Of a stretch of 64,000 bases of DNA, positions 21,589 through 32,011 are shown piece by piece. A program made the translations under genes and the position numbers. The stretch is from Aquiluna sp. GTDB taxonomy: Bacteria > Actinomycetota > Actinomycetes > Actinomycetales > Microbacteriaceae. The stretch is from contig JAPKCK010000004.1 in the NCBI GenBank assembly GCA_028822985.1, forward strand, positions 56,240 to 120,239. The letters are read 5' to 3'. The number at the start of each line of letters is the position of its first letter. The first letter of the stretch is position 1. The notes below the pieces were generated by a model. The model saw only the letters and a list, made by a program, of their open reading frames with translations, made no database searches and was not told the DNA's origin.

Positions 21589-21999
21589 ATGCATAACTAC
21601 GAGCTAATGGTCATTATGGACCCCTCACTAGACGAGCGCATTGTCGCTCCAACACTCGACAAGTTCCTAACGGTAATCACCGCAGCTGGTGGCACCCTGG
21701 ACAAGATCGACATTTGGGGCCGACGTCGCATGACATACCAGATCCAGAAGCACTCCGAAGGGCTCTACGCAGTGGTTAACATGAACACCACTTCAGAGTC
21801 CGTGCAAGAGCTTGACCGTCAGCTAAACCTGAATGAGTCAATTCTTCGCACCAAGGTGCTCCGTCTGGAAGAAGCAATTTTCAGTATCAACCCAATCGAA
21901 TTCGTTCCCGAAGAGAAGCCTCCTCGCGCAGGCCGTGGTGGCCCTCGTGGTGGCGGCGCTCGCGGCGGCAAGCGTCCAACAGGCGCTAAGGCCGACTAA
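21589..21999 (+). CDS. rpsF: 30S ribosomal protein S6
   Basis: [19 protein letters not shown]...; rpsF-ssb-rpsR-rplI order. Confidence 0.97.
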   Translation: MHNYELMVIMDPSLDERIVAPTLDKFLTVITAAGGTLDKIDIWGRRRMTYQIQKHSEGLYAVVNMNTTSESVQELDRQLNLNESILRTKVLRLEEAIFSINPIEFVPEEKPPRAGRGGPRGGGARGGKRPTGAKAD

Positions 22000-22490
22000 T
22001 GGCAGGCGAGGTAGTCATAACGATCGTTGGCAACCTAGCTGACGATCCGGAACTTCGTTACACGCAGGGCGGAATCGCGGTGGCCTCAGTCCGCGTCGGC
22101 TCAACCCCGCGAACCTTTAACCGTGCGACAAACGAGTTTGTTGACGGCGAAACCGTATGGATTCGTTGCACTGCTTGGCGCGAGGTTGGCGAAAATGTTG
22201 CACAGACGCTAACCAAGGGGGCACGAGTTGTGGTTACCGGTCGAATGAAGCCGGCTTCTGCTTACCAAACGGCCCAGGGCGAAGCCAGGGCTTCGCTTGA
22301 GTTAGAGATAGACGAAATTGGACCATCGCTTCGCTATGCAACAGCAACTGTTACAAAGCGCGCCCGTGAGGGCTCTGCTCAGGTTGAATCCCCATGGGGT
22401 GGAGCTCAGGCAGAAAAGAAGCAGGCCAATTCTGGAGCGGATGCTTGGGCTAACCCAGCAGAAGCCCCATCCGACGAAGCACCTTTTTAG
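21999..22490 (+). CDS. ssb: Single-stranded DNA-binding protein
   Basis: ITIVGNLADDPELRYTQGGIAVASVRVGSTPR; acidic C-terminal tail ending DEAPF. Confidence 0.96.
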   Translation: MAGEVVITIVGNLADDPELRYTQGGIAVASVRVGSTPRTFNRATNEFVDGETVWIRCTAWREVGENVAQTLTKGARVVVTGRMKPASAYQTAQGEARASLELEIDEIGPSLRYATATVTKRAREGSAQVESPWGGAQAEKKQANSGADAWANPAEAPSDEAPF

Positions 22491-22511
22491 AAAAGACCTA
22501 GGAGAAAAACA

Positions 22512-22766
22512 ATGGCAGGAAAGTCAGCTGACCGCCGCAAGCAGATGAACAGTAAGTTCGACAAGCTTGCTCCGGCAAAAACAATCAAAATCGAATTCAT
22601 CGATTACAAGGACGTCGCAACATTGCGCAAGTTCGTAACCGAACGAGGCAAGATTCGTGCTCGTCGCATCACTGGTGCGACTCCGCAGGACCAGCGCAAA
22701 ATTGCCAAGGCCATCAAGAATGCCCGCGAGATGGCGATAATGCCATACTCCGGTGCCGGACGCTAG
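22512..22766 (+). CDS. rpsR: 30S ribosomal protein S18 (Cys-free form)
   Basis: [50 protein letters not shown]. Confidence 0.97.
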   Translation: MAGKSADRRKQMNSKFDKLAPAKTIKIEFIDYKDVATLRKFVTERGKIRARRITGATPQDQRKIAKAIKNAREMAIMPYSGAGR

Positions 22767-22777
22767 AGGAGATTCAT

Positions 22778-23230
22778 ATGTCGAAATTAATTTTGACCAA
22801 CGAGGTCCAAGGTCTCGGCTCTGCCGGTGACATTGTTGAGGTAAAGAACGGTTACGCACGTAACTTCTTGATACCTACAGGTCTGGCAGTTGTCTGGAGC
22901 CGCGGTGGCGAGAAGCAGGTCACCCAGATCCGCGACGCCCGCGACGCCCGCGCCATCGCATCCGAAGAAGAGGCATTGGAGATCAAGAGCAAGCTCGAGG
23001 GTGCTCTAATCACTATCACTTCAAAGGCCGGCACTAACGGTCGTTTGTTCGGTGCAATCAAGACTTCTGACCTGGCTGAAGCCATTCAGGCTCTTGGTTT
23101 CGGTGAGGTTGACAAGCGTAAGATTCAGTTCGCATCTTCAATCCGTACCGTGGGTAACTACGAGGCAAGCGTTCGTTTGAACTCTGACCTGGTAGCACGT
23201 GTAAAGATTCAGGTTGTCGCTGCCAACTAG
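22778..23230 (+). CDS. rplI: 50S ribosomal protein L9
   Basis: MSKLILTNEVQGLGSAGDIVEVKNGYARNFLIPTGLA. Confidence 0.97.
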   Translation: MSKLILTNEVQGLGSAGDIVEVKNGYARNFLIPTGLAVVWSRGGEKQVTQIRDARDARAIASEEEALEIKSKLEGALITITSKAGTNGRLFGAIKTSDLAEAIQALGFGEVDKRKIQFASSIRTVGNYEASVRLNSDLVARVKIQVVAAN

Positions 23231-23243
23231 CACAATTTTATGA

Positions 23244-23282
23244 AGGACAACCCACACTTTTTGTGTGGGTTGTCCTCTTTTA
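23244..23282 (+). terminator. Strong intrinsic terminator after rplI
   Basis: Perfect 14-bp stem AGGACAACCCACAC-ttttt-GTGTGGGTTGTCCT followed by CTTTT. Confidence 0.93.
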
Positions 23283-23337
23283 AGGGGCATGTTCTCCACA
23301 ACCCTAAGCCTGAGCTTGAGGCTTTTCAGAGATTTAT

Positions 23338-23467
23338 TTATCCACAGGCAAATCCGGGTAAAACACTGGGCAAAAGCCAGATGTCAATTTATTTATCCAC
23401 AGGTTATCCACAGGCCAACACTTAAATCATCGGCGTGTTTCCACAGGGTTATCCACAGTTATCCACA
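23338..23467 (+). promoter_or_regulatory. Cluster of five perfect DnaA boxes (TTATCCACA) upstream of dnaB
   Basis: TTATCCACA at 23338-23346, 23393-23401, 23404-23412, 23449-23457, 23459-23467, all in the same orientation. Confidence 0.85.
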
Positions 23468-23535
23468 GACTCATTTGTATGCAAAGTGTCACTGCCCCAA
23501 GCTATACATGTCTTATCTAGTTCTGGAGGAACCTT

Positions 23536-24879
23536 ATGTCGATGTTGTCAACCGTCACAGCATCTGACCCACGAGTAGCACCTCACAACCTTGAAGCAGA
23601 ACAATCCACTCTCGGTGGCATGCTGCTTAGCCAAGAAGCTGTCGCGGAGGTCGTTGAAGAAATAGCCGGTGTTGATTTTTACGCGGGTAAACACGAACTT
23701 ATCTATAACGCCATCCTTAACCTGTTCGGTCGTGGGGAGCCAACCGATGTAATCGCGGTTACCGATGAACTGAATAAGCAGGGAAACTTACTGAGAGCCG
23801 GAGGCTCCGACTATCTTCACTCCTTAGCCAGCTACGTTCCAACTGCCGCGAATGCCGGCTACTACGCGAAAATCGTTGGCGACAAGGCTATTTTGCGCAG
23901 ACTAATTGATGCCGGAACCAGAATCGCTCAATCAGGGTACGACAGCCAAGGCGAGGTAGAGGATCTTGTGAACCAGGCGCAGGCAGAGGTCTACAAAGTC
24001 TCTAGCCAGTCTTCTAAAGAAGATTACGTGGGCTTGAGCGACTCCCTAGAGGCTGCAATTCACGATATCGAGTTGGCGCAGAACCGTGGCGGGGAAATGA
24101 CCGGAACTCCAACCGGCTTCACCGATCTTGACGCCTATACCCACGGACTACACGCCGGACAGCTAATAATCGTCGCCGCACGGCCGGCGGTTGGTAAGTC
24201 GACCTTCGCGCTGGACATCGCAAGAAACGCGTCAGTTAGACACAATCAAGCAACTATCTTTTTCTCTCTGGAAATGGGTCGTTCCGAGATCGCAATGCGT
24301 ATGTTGAGCGCAGAAAGTTCGATTTATCTCCAAAGTATGCGAAAGGGAACAATCTCTGAGAGCGACTGGACGAGGCTCGCAGCCGTTCGCGGTCGAATTA
24401 ATGACGCTCCGCTATACATCGATGACAGTCCAAACATGTCCCTGGTTGAAATTAGGGCCAAGTGCAGGCGTTTGGCTCAGCAGGTCGACCTGAAGCTCGT
24501 GGTCATTGACTATATCCAGCTGATGTCCAGCGGCAAGAAGGTTGAATCTCGTCAGCAAGAGGTTTCCGAGTTCTCAAGGGCGCTGAAGCTCTTGGCTAAG
24601 GAGCTAGGCCTTCCAGTTGTCGCGCTGTCACAGCTGAACCGTCAGGCAGAGCAGTCAAAGGACAAGCGCCCTGAACTTTCTCACCTTAGAGAATCGGGAT
24701 CGCTGGAGCAGGATGCTGATGTTGTGGTGCTGTTGCATCGAGAGGGAATTTACGAGCGCGACCACCCCAGAGCAGGCGAAGCAGACCTGATCCTTGCAAA
24801 GCAGCGAAACGGACCGACCGGAACCGTCACGGTTGCTTTCCACGGACAGTACTCACGCTTTGTAAATATGCCAAGCTAA
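23536..24879 (+). CDS. dnaB: Replicative DNA helicase DnaB
   Basis: VAPHNLEAEQSTLGGMLLS, ARPAVGKSTFALDIARNAS, KLVVIDYIQLM, QRNGPTGTV. Confidence 0.97.
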   Translation: MSMLSTVTASDPRVAPHNLEAEQSTLGGMLLSQEAVAEVVEEIAGVDFYAGKHELIYNAILNLFGRGEPTDVIAVTDELNKQGNLLRAGGSDYLHSLASYVPTAANAGYYAKIVGDKAILRRLIDAGTRIAQSGYDSQGEVEDLVNQAQAEVYKVSSQSSKEDYVGLSDSLEAAIHDIELAQNRGGEMTGTPTGFTDLDAYTHGLHAGQLIIVAARPAVGKSTFALDIARNASVRHNQATIFFSLEMGRSEIAMRMLSAESSIYLQSMRKGTISESDWTRLAAVRGRINDAPLYIDDSPNMSLVEIRAKCRRLAQQVDLKLVVIDYIQLMSSGKKVESRQQEVSEFSRALKLLAKELGLPVVALSQLNRQAEQSKDKRPELSHLRESGSLEQDADVVVLLHREGIYERDHPRAGEADLILAKQRNGPTGTVTVAFHGQYSRFVNMPS

Positions 24880-24883
24880 ACCC

Positions 24884-25387
24884 GTGCAAATTCTCTTTGG
24901 CCTAAGGGCCACTATCTCTTTTGGTCTAGGTGTATTTATAACCTTCAGTCAAGCCCACACTTTCCTCGTCGGCACGGCAGTTATGACTGGTTTTGGACTA
25001 GCGGTTGGTCTTATTTCGTTGGCATACATCTTTTTCACTAAAAATAACAGCCAACTCATCCCGTTGACCTTGATAGCAACGCTCATTGGCCTACTAAGCG
25101 CAGGCACTTTTTTGTACCCAGACATCCAGCCCATGTTGTTTCTGCCACTGGTTGCACTGTTCGGGCTGTCTTTCGCGGCGTTTGAGGGTTATCTGGCAAA
25201 ACGGGAGGGATATCGCATCGGAATCGGCCGAGATTTCGCGTTGAGTGCGGGTTTCAACCTGGTGCTTGGGTTGCTGTTCCTAATCGCTCCACTTGACGAG
25301 GTCAGTGCCGTTGGCTTCTTGGGTGCGTATCTTGCGATTAGCGGAGTTTTCTGGGGTATAGCCGCCGCAACACCGCAACCGAAGTAG
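24884..25387 (+). CDS. Polytopic membrane protein of unknown function
   Basis: Multiple hydrophobic helices; follows dnaB by 4 nt. Confidence 0.6.
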   Translation: MQILFGLRATISFGLGVFITFSQAHTFLVGTAVMTGFGLAVGLISLAYIFFTKNNSQLIPLTLIATLIGLLSAGTFLYPDIQPMLFLPLVALFGLSFAAFEGYLAKREGYRIGIGRDFALSAGFNLVLGLLFLIAPLDEVSAVGFLGAYLAISGVFWGIAAATPQPK

Positions 25388-25396
25388 GCTTGAGGC

Positions 25397-25609
25397 GTGA
25401 AAAGATTCGGAAACCTTAAAAGTTACATGGGTATGTCAACCATTGCCGCCCTGTTTGTTGGGATCATCGTTCTTTTCGGAACCAGATTTGTTGAACAGGC
25501 GATTATTTGGGGTCTAGTGACCTTTATAGTCTCGCTTGTGATTATTGCGACGCTTGATCTAAGTTTCAAGCCCGATGACCCTGACCCAAACAGGCCGCGT
25601 CTTCGTTAA
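25397..25609 (+). CDS. Small two-helix membrane protein of unknown function
   Basis: 70 aa, two TM segments, C-terminal DDPDPNRPRLR; apparently continues the dnaB operon. Confidence 0.6.
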   Translation: MKRFGNLKSYMGMSTIAALFVGIIVLFGTRFVEQAIIWGLVTFIVSLVIIATLDLSFKPDDPDPNRPRLR

Positions 25610-25621
25610 CTGTCTAGTGGC

Positions 25622-27055
25622 TTAGCTTTCTAGGTGATCGGTGAGAGCTTCGGCGAGCCCTACGTAAGTTTGCGGCTTGAGCTTTAGCAGTCGGGCCTTT
25701 GTTGTTTCGGACACCTCTAGATCGTTAACAAAGGCTAAAAGCTCATCTTCGCCAACACTCTTGCCTCGCGTTAGCTCTTTCAGAAGAGCGTAAGGGTCGA
25801 CAATCTGCGACTCTCCGCGAGCCACATCAGCTCTTATTGCTGTTTGAATGGCCTCGCCAAGAACTTCCCAGTTTTCAAGCAGGTCAGCCATGAGCACACC
25901 TTCACTAATGGCTATTTCGTCTAGACCGCGGTTCACGTTGTCGATTGCGAGCACTGAATGGCCAAAACCAACACCAATGTTTCGCTGAGCACTGGAATCT
26001 GTTAGGTCACGTTGCATTCTCGAGGTGACAAGGGTTTGAGCTAAAGAATCAAGCACTGCGCAGGAAAGCTCGAGGTTCGCTTCGGCGTTTTCGAATCGAA
26101 TAGGGTTTATTTTGTGGGGCATTGTGGATGACCCAGTGGCTCCGGCAACCGGTATCTGCTTGAAGTATCCAATCGAAATGTAGGTCCAAACATCGGTGGC
26201 AAGGTTGTGGAGAATTCTGTTGAAGTGGCTGATGGTTGCGTAAAGCTCAGCCTGCCAGTCGTGGGATTCGATTTGGGTTGTAAGTGGGTTCCAGTCAAAA
26301 CCTAGGTGCTCAACAAATTCTTTTGATTCCTTAGCCCAGTCGACATTTGGCGCCGCAGCTAAGTGGGCGGCAAAAGTGCCGGTTGCTCCGGAAAACTTAC
26401 CTAGAATCTGCTGACCGGCGGCTTTTGTGGTCTGTCGTTTTAGTCGGTGGGCGAATACTGCCAGCTCTTTGCCCATAGTGGTTGGGGTTGCGGGCTGTCC
26501 GTGAGTTCTTGAAAGCATTGGAATGCCAGCCATTTCCTTGGCCATTCTCGAGATCTTTACGATCGTGTCCTTGGCTCGCGGCAACCAGACCCGCTCGAGG
26601 GCGTCGTGAACAGTTATTGCGTAGCTGAGGTTGTTTATATCCTCCGAGGTGCAGGCGAAGTGAACTAGTTCGGCTAGATCGTCACGCTTCATAGCTGTTA
26701 AAGCGTTCCTTACGAAATACTCCACTGCCTTGACGTCATGGCGAGTAGTTGCCTCGATTTCGGCTAGTTCCGTGACGGAAGCGTCGGAGAAATTTGTCAC
26801 TAAATCACGCAGTTTGGTTTTTTCTTCGAGGGAGAGCGTTTTACCGGTTCCGAGAAGATCCCTCTCAACCAGCCAAATCAGCCACTCAACTTCGACTAAT
26901 ACCCTGGCTCTGTTGAGACCGGCCTCACTGAGGTGCTCGCCGAGCTCCCTGACCTGAGGTAGGTAGCGGCCATCTAGGGGGCTTAGGGGTTGCGAAGAAA
27001 GAGTCACCACTCTATTTTGCCGTACTTGGGGACTGAGCACACTGCGAGTATCCAA
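25622..27055 (-). CDS. purB: Adenylosuccinate lyase
   Basis: PLDGRYLPQVRELGEHLSEAGLNRARVLVEVEWL; GSSTMPHKINPIRFENAE signature. Confidence 0.96.
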   Translation of the reverse strand: MDTRSVLSPQVRQNRVVTLSSQPLSPLDGRYLPQVRELGEHLSEAGLNRARVLVEVEWLIWLVERDLLGTGKTLSLEEKTKLRDLVTNFSDASVTELAEIEATTRHDVKAVEYFVRNALTAMKRDDLAELVHFACTSEDINNLSYAITVHDALERVWLPRAKDTIVKISRMAKEMAGIPMLSRTHGQPATPTTMGKELAVFAHRLKRQTTKAAGQQILGKFSGATGTFAAHLAAAPNVDWAKESKEFVEHLGFDWNPLTTQIESHDWQAELYATISHFNRILHNLATDVWTYISIGYFKQIPVAGATGSSTMPHKINPIRFENAEANLELSCAVLDSLAQTLVTSRMQRDLTDSSAQRNIGVGFGHSVLAIDNVNRGLDEIAISEGVLMADLLENWEVLGEAIQTAIRADVARGESQIVDPYALLKELTRGKSVGEDELLAFVNDLEVSETTKARLLKLKPQTYVGLAEALTDHLES

Positions 27056-27083
27056 GTGTTTGTTATTTTATGGTCCCAATTGG

Positions 27084-27509
27084 CTAGCGAATTTTCAATA
27101 CCTTCAGTACTGCCCTGGTGAAGAAGCTCGCAATACTCATTACTATTGCAGCCAAAATTGCCCAACCTAGGGATTCAATTTCTAGACCTTCGGAGGTGAA
27201 GCCATCGATGCTGAAGACATCCACCCCAATTACCGTGCTTAGCCAAGCCACGAGCAACAGCAGCGCACCGTTGATAACAAAAGCGATAAGGCCAAAGGTG
27301 ATGATGTAAAGCGGGAAGGCGAGAATCTTTATTACGGGGGCAATGATGGCGTTCACCAGCCCAAAGACCGCGCCAACCACCAGGAACGAGCCTGCTATGT
27401 TCCAGAAACCACTGCCGCCGTAGGGGGTTAGTTGAACTTGCGGGACCACCGAGGTGGCAACCCATAGACCGACGGCATTAACAATCGTGCTAACCAGAAA
27501 TCGCAACAT
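27084..27509 (-). CDS. Phage-holin-family / Mycobacterium-type small membrane protein (DUF360-like)
   Basis: Four hydrophobic helices; GAVFGLVNAIIAPVIKILAFPLYIITFGLIAFVINGALLLL pattern. Confidence 0.75.
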   Translation of the reverse strand: MLRFLVSTIVNAVGLWVATSVVPQVQLTPYGGSGFWNIAGSFLVVGAVFGLVNAIIAPVIKILAFPLYIITFGLIAFVINGALLLLVAWLSTVIGVDVFSIDGFTSEGLEIESLGWAILAAIVMSIASFFTRAVLKVLKIR

Positions 27510-27547
27510 CAGGCAATTCTTTCAGTAAAAGAGCTAAATTAGGTGAC

Positions 27548-28666
27548 GTGACCCCCGAAAATCAGCCACCAATGTTGCAGCTTTTAGCGCCCGACGGAAC
27601 CTACGGCGTGCCCAAAGGGTATGAGGCGTACGGAAAGATAATCGAGGGGCTCGATCAAGACTTCCTCAAAACGCTCTATACCGACATGGCTCGCATTCGC
27701 AGGTTTGATATCGAAGCAACCGCTTTGCAGCGTCAAGGTCAGCTGGGCCTTTGGGTCCCAGCCATTGGCCAAGAGGGCGCCCAAATTGGTTCAGGACACG
27801 GTGTCGGTAAAAACGATCATATCTTTCCAAGCTATCGAGAGCACGGAGTCGCCCTGACTCACGGAATTGAGCTGATCTCGATTCTGAAAATGATGCGTGG
27901 AGTTAACCACGGTGGTTGGGACCCAGAAGAAACTCGTTTTCACCATTACGCGATTGTTCTTGCGACCCAGGTTTTGCATGCGGTCGGTTATGCAATGGGT
28001 GTGAAGCTGGATGGCAAAGTTGGCACCGGGGACCGCGACAAAGATCTAGCCGTCATCTCCTATTTTGGAGACGGCGCAACCGCAGAGGGCGATGTTTCTG
28101 AAGGCTTATTGTTTGCAGCGGTCAACGAATCACCGATTGTCTTTTTTATTCAAAACAATCAGTGGGCAATTTCCTCTCACATTGACAGTCAAACCAAGGT
28201 TCCTCTTTACACCCGCGGTGAAGGCTTCGGTGTTCCAGGAATGCGCATAGACGGAAATGATGTTTTGGCTTGTTATGCGGCAACCAGGCTTCACATGGAT
28301 AACGCTAGGTCCGGCGATGGACCGTTCTTGCTGGAGGCACTCACCTACCGAATTGGCGCCCACACAACATCGGATGACCCGAGCAAATATCGGGAAGAAG
28401 CAGAAGTTGATGAGTGGAAAGCTAAGGATCCGATCAAGCGATTTGAAATCTTCTTGCGCAGGCAAGGCATCGGCGATGACTTCTTCGAAGAGGTAAAGGT
28501 TGCTGGAGACGATCTAGCTAAAAAAATTCGCGCAGAGACCTTCGCTCTCGAGGATCCCCCACTAGAAAACATCTTCAACCATGTTTACACCGAGCAGCAC
28601 CCCGAAATTGACAAGCAGCGAGCCTGGCTCGAAGCCTACGAAGCACGCATGGGTGATCATGAGTAG
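27548..28666 (+). CDS. Thiamin-dependent 2-oxoacid dehydrogenase E1 alpha (pyruvate or branched-chain type)
   Basis: ThDP motif GDGATAEGDVSEGLLFAAVNESPIVFFIQNN. Confidence 0.93.
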   Translation: MTPENQPPMLQLLAPDGTYGVPKGYEAYGKIIEGLDQDFLKTLYTDMARIRRFDIEATALQRQGQLGLWVPAIGQEGAQIGSGHGVGKNDHIFPSYREHGVALTHGIELISILKMMRGVNHGGWDPEETRFHHYAIVLATQVLHAVGYAMGVKLDGKVGTGDRDKDLAVISYFGDGATAEGDVSEGLLFAAVNESPIVFFIQNNQWAISSHIDSQTKVPLYTRGEGFGVPGMRIDGNDVLACYAATRLHMDNARSGDGPFLLEALTYRIGAHTTSDDPSKYREEAEVDEWKAKDPIKRFEIFLRRQGIGDDFFEEVKVAGDDLAKKIRAETFALEDPPLENIFNHVYTEQHPEIDKQRAWLEAYEARMGDHE

Positions 28667-29642
28667 CTACAAGGACATGGCAATCTCAAAAGCCCTAAAC
28701 GCAGGCCTGCAGCAAGCGATGATGAAGAACGAAAAAGTTCTAATGTTTGGTGAAGACGTTGCAGAACTCGGAGGAGTCTTCCGGGTTACCGAGGGGCTTT
28801 ATAAAGAGTTTGGCCAAAGCAGAATATTTAATACCCCCATTGCAGAGTCTGGAATCGTGGGAACCGCAATCGGACTGGCCATGCGAGGTTATCGCCCAGT
28901 AGTAGAGATTCAGTTCGACGGCTTCGTGTTCCCAGCCTTTAACCAGATCACAAGCCAGCTTGCAAAACTCACCTACCGGTCCGAGGGTGCAATGCAGATG
29001 CCGGTGGTTATCAGGATTCCTTACGGTGGCGGAATCGGCGCTGTTGAGCACCACTCTGAGAGCCCAGAAGCATATTTCGCCCACACTCCTGGACTGAGAG
29101 TTGTCACACCCTCGAATCCAAACGACGCCTATTGGATGATGCAGCAGGCTATCGAGTCTTCGGACCCGGTGATCATGCTGGAGCCAAAACGCCGCTATTG
29201 GCAAAAGGGCCCGGTAAATCTTGACACTGCGCCAATGCCGCTTCACAATGCAAGGGTCATGCTCGAGGGCACCCAGGTAACGCTTTTGGCCTACGGACCG
29301 ATGGTCACGGCCGCACTTCAGGCTGCGGAAATCGGCGCTGAAGAAGGTGTGAGCATCGAGGTGATTGATCTCAGATCGCTATCTCCAATCGATTACCCAA
29401 CAATCATGGCTTCGGTGAAGAAGACCTCAAGGGCGGTTATTGTTCACGAGGCTCCAACGAACGTTTCGCTCTCCAGCGAAATAGCGGCTCGTATTTCCAA
29501 CGAGGCCTTCTACAACCTAGAAGCTCCGGTAATACGCGTCGGTGGTTTTGACACTCCGTATCCACCTGCGAAGCTAGAAGAAGCTTTTTTGCCTGATGCA
29601 GACCGTATTCTTGAAGCTATCGACAGGTCTCTGGCCTACTAG
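28659..29642 (+). CDS. 2-oxoacid dehydrogenase E1 beta (ATG 28659 preferred to the 28581 ORF start)
   Basis: [52 protein letters not shown]; overlaps the end of E1 alpha. Confidence 0.93.
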   Translation: MSSYKDMAISKALNAGLQQAMMKNEKVLMFGEDVAELGGVFRVTEGLYKEFGQSRIFNTPIAESGIVGTAIGLAMRGYRPVVEIQFDGFVFPAFNQITSQLAKLTYRSEGAMQMPVVIRIPYGGGIGAVEHHSESPEAYFAHTPGLRVVTPSNPNDAYWMMQQAIESSDPVIMLEPKRRYWQKGPVNLDTAPMPLHNARVMLEGTQVTLLAYGPMVTAALQAAEIGAEEGVSIEVIDLRSLSPIDYPTIMASVKKTSRAVIVHEAPTNVSLSSEIAARISNEAFYNLEAPVIRVGGFDTPYPPAKLEEAFLPDADRILEAIDRSLAY

Positions 29643-29653
29643 GGAGTCTCAAA

Positions 29654-30964
29654 ATGACCATTGCGAAGTTCCCACTGCCCGATGTCGGCGAGGGGCTAAC
29701 CGAGGCCGAGATGGTCAGCTGGCTCGTTGCCCCGGGAGACCATGTCACGGTCAATCAAACGATCTGCGAAATAGAAACCGCGAAATCAATTGTCGAACTG
29801 CCATGCCCTTTCGAGGGTGAAGTAGATGAACTTTTGGTTCAGGTTGGCGACACCGTCGAAGTTGGCACCCCAATCATTTCAGTCCGAGTTACAGGTGACT
29901 CGCCGATGCTGGTGGCGGACAAGCCAGACCCCCATCCTGCGCTTGCTCAAGAAGCGGACACCGGAGCCGAATATAAGATCCCAACTTTGGTTGGCTACGG
30001 AGATGCCGGCGAAGCCAAATCCCGCAGAGGCCGGCCCGTAAGGCCGGCCGCCACCGCAACAGCGGTGCCGGTGGCAATGATGAGCGCCGCGGCTATGGCT
30101 TCAGACGCAATCATTGCGAAGCCACCAATTAGAAAATTAGCCAAGGAACTCGGCGTGAACTTGGCAGTAGTTAACGGCTCGGGAACGCGAGGCGAAATAA
30201 CTAGAGAAGATGTTATTTCCAGTGCCAGCCAGGCCAGCGTCTTCAAAAACCTCACCACGCCAGCGGTTTCCTCCGAACGAGAAGAGCGGATCCCGGTCAA
30301 GGGCATGCGCAAGGTAATTGCCACGGCAATGGTCAAAAGTGCCTTCACTGCTCCCCACGTCAGCATCTTTGTTGATGTCGATGCGACTAGAACTATGGAA
30401 TACGTAAAGCGCCTAAAGGCATCGGTTGATTTTGCCGGCGTGAAAGTAACGCCACTTTTGATCATGGCCAAGGCCATAATCTGGGCCGCCAGAAGAAACC
30501 GAATGGTGAATTCCACTTGGTCGGACACCGAGATTGTCGTTCACTACTTTGTGAACCTAGGCATTGCGGCAGCAACCCCGCGGGGTTTGATAGTTCCGAA
30601 CATCAAAGATGCCGACGCGATGAACATGATCGAGCTTGCAACAGCAATCGAAAAGCTGGCTGCAACCGCCAGAGAGGGCAAGACCACGCCTGAGGACATG
30701 CAGGACGGGACAATCACCGTCACCAACATCGGTGTTTTCGGTGTTGACACCGGTACCCCGATTTTGAACCCGGGTGAGGTTGGAATTGTTGCCCTTGGCT
30801 CCATTCGTAAAAAGCCATGGGTTGTTGACGACGAGATTGTGGTTCGACAGGTGACAACTATCGGTGCGACTTTTGATCACCGGGTGGTTGATGGTGATGT
30901 TGCTTCCAGGTTTGTGCAGGATGTGGCCAGCGTTATGGAGGAGCCAGCCCTACTGCTTGACTAA
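29654..30964 (+). CDS. 2-oxoacid dehydrogenase E2, dihydrolipoyl acyltransferase
   Basis: Single lipoyl domain ([11 protein letters not shown]), peripheral subunit-binding domain, catalytic [13 protein letters not shown]. Confidence 0.95.
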   Translation: MTIAKFPLPDVGEGLTEAEMVSWLVAPGDHVTVNQTICEIETAKSIVELPCPFEGEVDELLVQVGDTVEVGTPIISVRVTGDSPMLVADKPDPHPALAQEADTGAEYKIPTLVGYGDAGEAKSRRGRPVRPAATATAVPVAMMSAAAMASDAIIAKPPIRKLAKELGVNLAVVNGSGTRGEITREDVISSASQASVFKNLTTPAVSSEREERIPVKGMRKVIATAMVKSAFTAPHVSIFVDVDATRTMEYVKRLKASVDFAGVKVTPLLIMAKAIIWAARRNRMVNSTWSDTEIVVHYFVNLGIAAATPRGLIVPNIKDADAMNMIELATAIEKLAATAREGKTTPEDMQDGTITVTNIGVFGVDTGTPILNPGEVGIVALGSIRKKPWVVDDEIVVRQVTTIGATFDHRVVDGDVASRFVQDVASVMEEPALLLD

Positions 30965-30970
30965 ATGGTA

Positions 30971-31000
30971 TTGACAATCGTTTTCATTAGGCGCTAGTAT
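30971..31000 (+). promoter_or_regulatory. Promoter with overlapping Zur-like operator upstream of znuA
   Basis: -35 TTGACA (30971-30976), 18-nt spacer, -10 TAGTAT (30995-31000); TGACAATCGTTTTCA (30972-30986) resembles the Zur palindrome TGAAAATGATTTTCA. Confidence 0.7.
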
Positions 31001-31006
31001 GACACC

Positions 31007-32011
31007 ATGAATCCGCTATTGAAGAAAATCATCTGGGCCGTTCTTGCCGCCGCAGCTGCCCTTGCCCTTGTCGTCTCAGCGCTGACCTTTTTTTCCAATA
31101 GTGAGGAGCCTGAAGCCTCAGCAACCCCCAACCAGGACTCAAGCCTGACTAGAGAGGGAATGACCGGGACCATCAAGGTTGTGGCATCAACCAACGTTTG
31201 GGCAAGCATTATCGAAATTGTCGGCGGCGACTGGGTAGAAGTAACGGCCATTATCAACAACGCCGCTCAAGACCCTCACTCCTACGAGGCAACCGCCAGA
31301 GACCAGCTAGCAATTCAGGATGCCGAGTTAGTAATAGCAAATGGCGGCGGCTACGACGAATTCATGGACCAGTTAGTTTCTGCAACCGATGGCGACAGAA
31401 TATTCTTGGAACTCGTTGAAGGCGAGCACGGTCACACCGAAGATAACCATGAAGCCACCGATGCTGAGGCTGCTGCGGTCGATACACATGAGAACGAACA
31501 CATTTGGTATGACCTTCACGCTGTCGCAGAGGCCGCTGAGTTGATAGCCGAGGCGATCAACGAACTGAGGCCAGAAGCCTTTGACGATGTGAATCAGAAC
31601 TACGATTTCTTCGCATCCGAGCTTGAAAACCTTCAGCTTCGCGTCGATTCGCTAAGGGATCGAGCTTTGGGCTTAGGTGTGATTGCCGTTGAGGGCGTTG
31701 GAAACCTAATGCTTACTGATGCTGGTTTTGAAAACCTGACTCCGCAGAGTCTTGCCGATGCAATTGAGGAAGAGCGCGAAATTCCGCTAACAGCTGCCGA
31801 TGAGGCCAGGACCCTGATAAAGAACAAGCTTGTGGTGCTACTTGTCACCAATACTCAGGTTCAAGATGCGGTTTCGGCGGACCTAGTGAAAATGGCGGAA
31901 TCGGTGGGGACTCCAGTTGTGGAGCTCAGCGAGGTGATTCCGAGTGAAGACCTGGACTACTTGGATTGGATGGCATCAGTTATTGATCGACTTCAACAGG
32001 CGATTTATTAA
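31007..32011 (+). CDS. znuA: Zinc ABC transporter substrate-binding protein
   Basis: SBP9 family: IKVVASTNVWASIIEIVGGDWVEVTAIINNAAQDPHSYEATARD; His/acidic loop EHGHTEDNHEATDAEAAAVDTHENEH. Confidence 0.9.
   Translation: MNPLLKKIIWAVLAAAAALALVVSALTFFSNSEEPEASATPNQDSSLTREGMTGTIKVVASTNVWASIIEIVGGDWVEVTAIINNAAQDPHSYEATARDQLAIQDAELVIANGGGYDEFMDQLVSATDGDRIFLELVEGEHGHTEDNHEATDAEAAAVDTHENEHIWYDLHAVAEAAELIAEAINELRPEAFDDVNQNYDFFASELENLQLRVDSLRDRALGLGVIAVEGVGNLMLTDAGFENLTPQSLADAIEEEREIPLTAADEARTLIKNKLVVLLVTNTQVQDAVSADLVKMAESVGTPVVELSEVIPSEDLDYLDWMASVIDRLQQAIY

Noticed and set aside
21940-21985. Short GC-rich repetitive tract at the end of rpsF
   Set aside because: Encodes the Gly/Arg-rich C-terminal tail of S6 ([17 protein letters not shown]).
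28740-29246. 168-aa minus-strand ORF
   Set aside because: Antisense to the E1 beta gene, no domain resemblance.
29995-30528. 177-aa minus-strand ORF
   Set aside because: Antisense to the E2 acyltransferase; shadow ORF.
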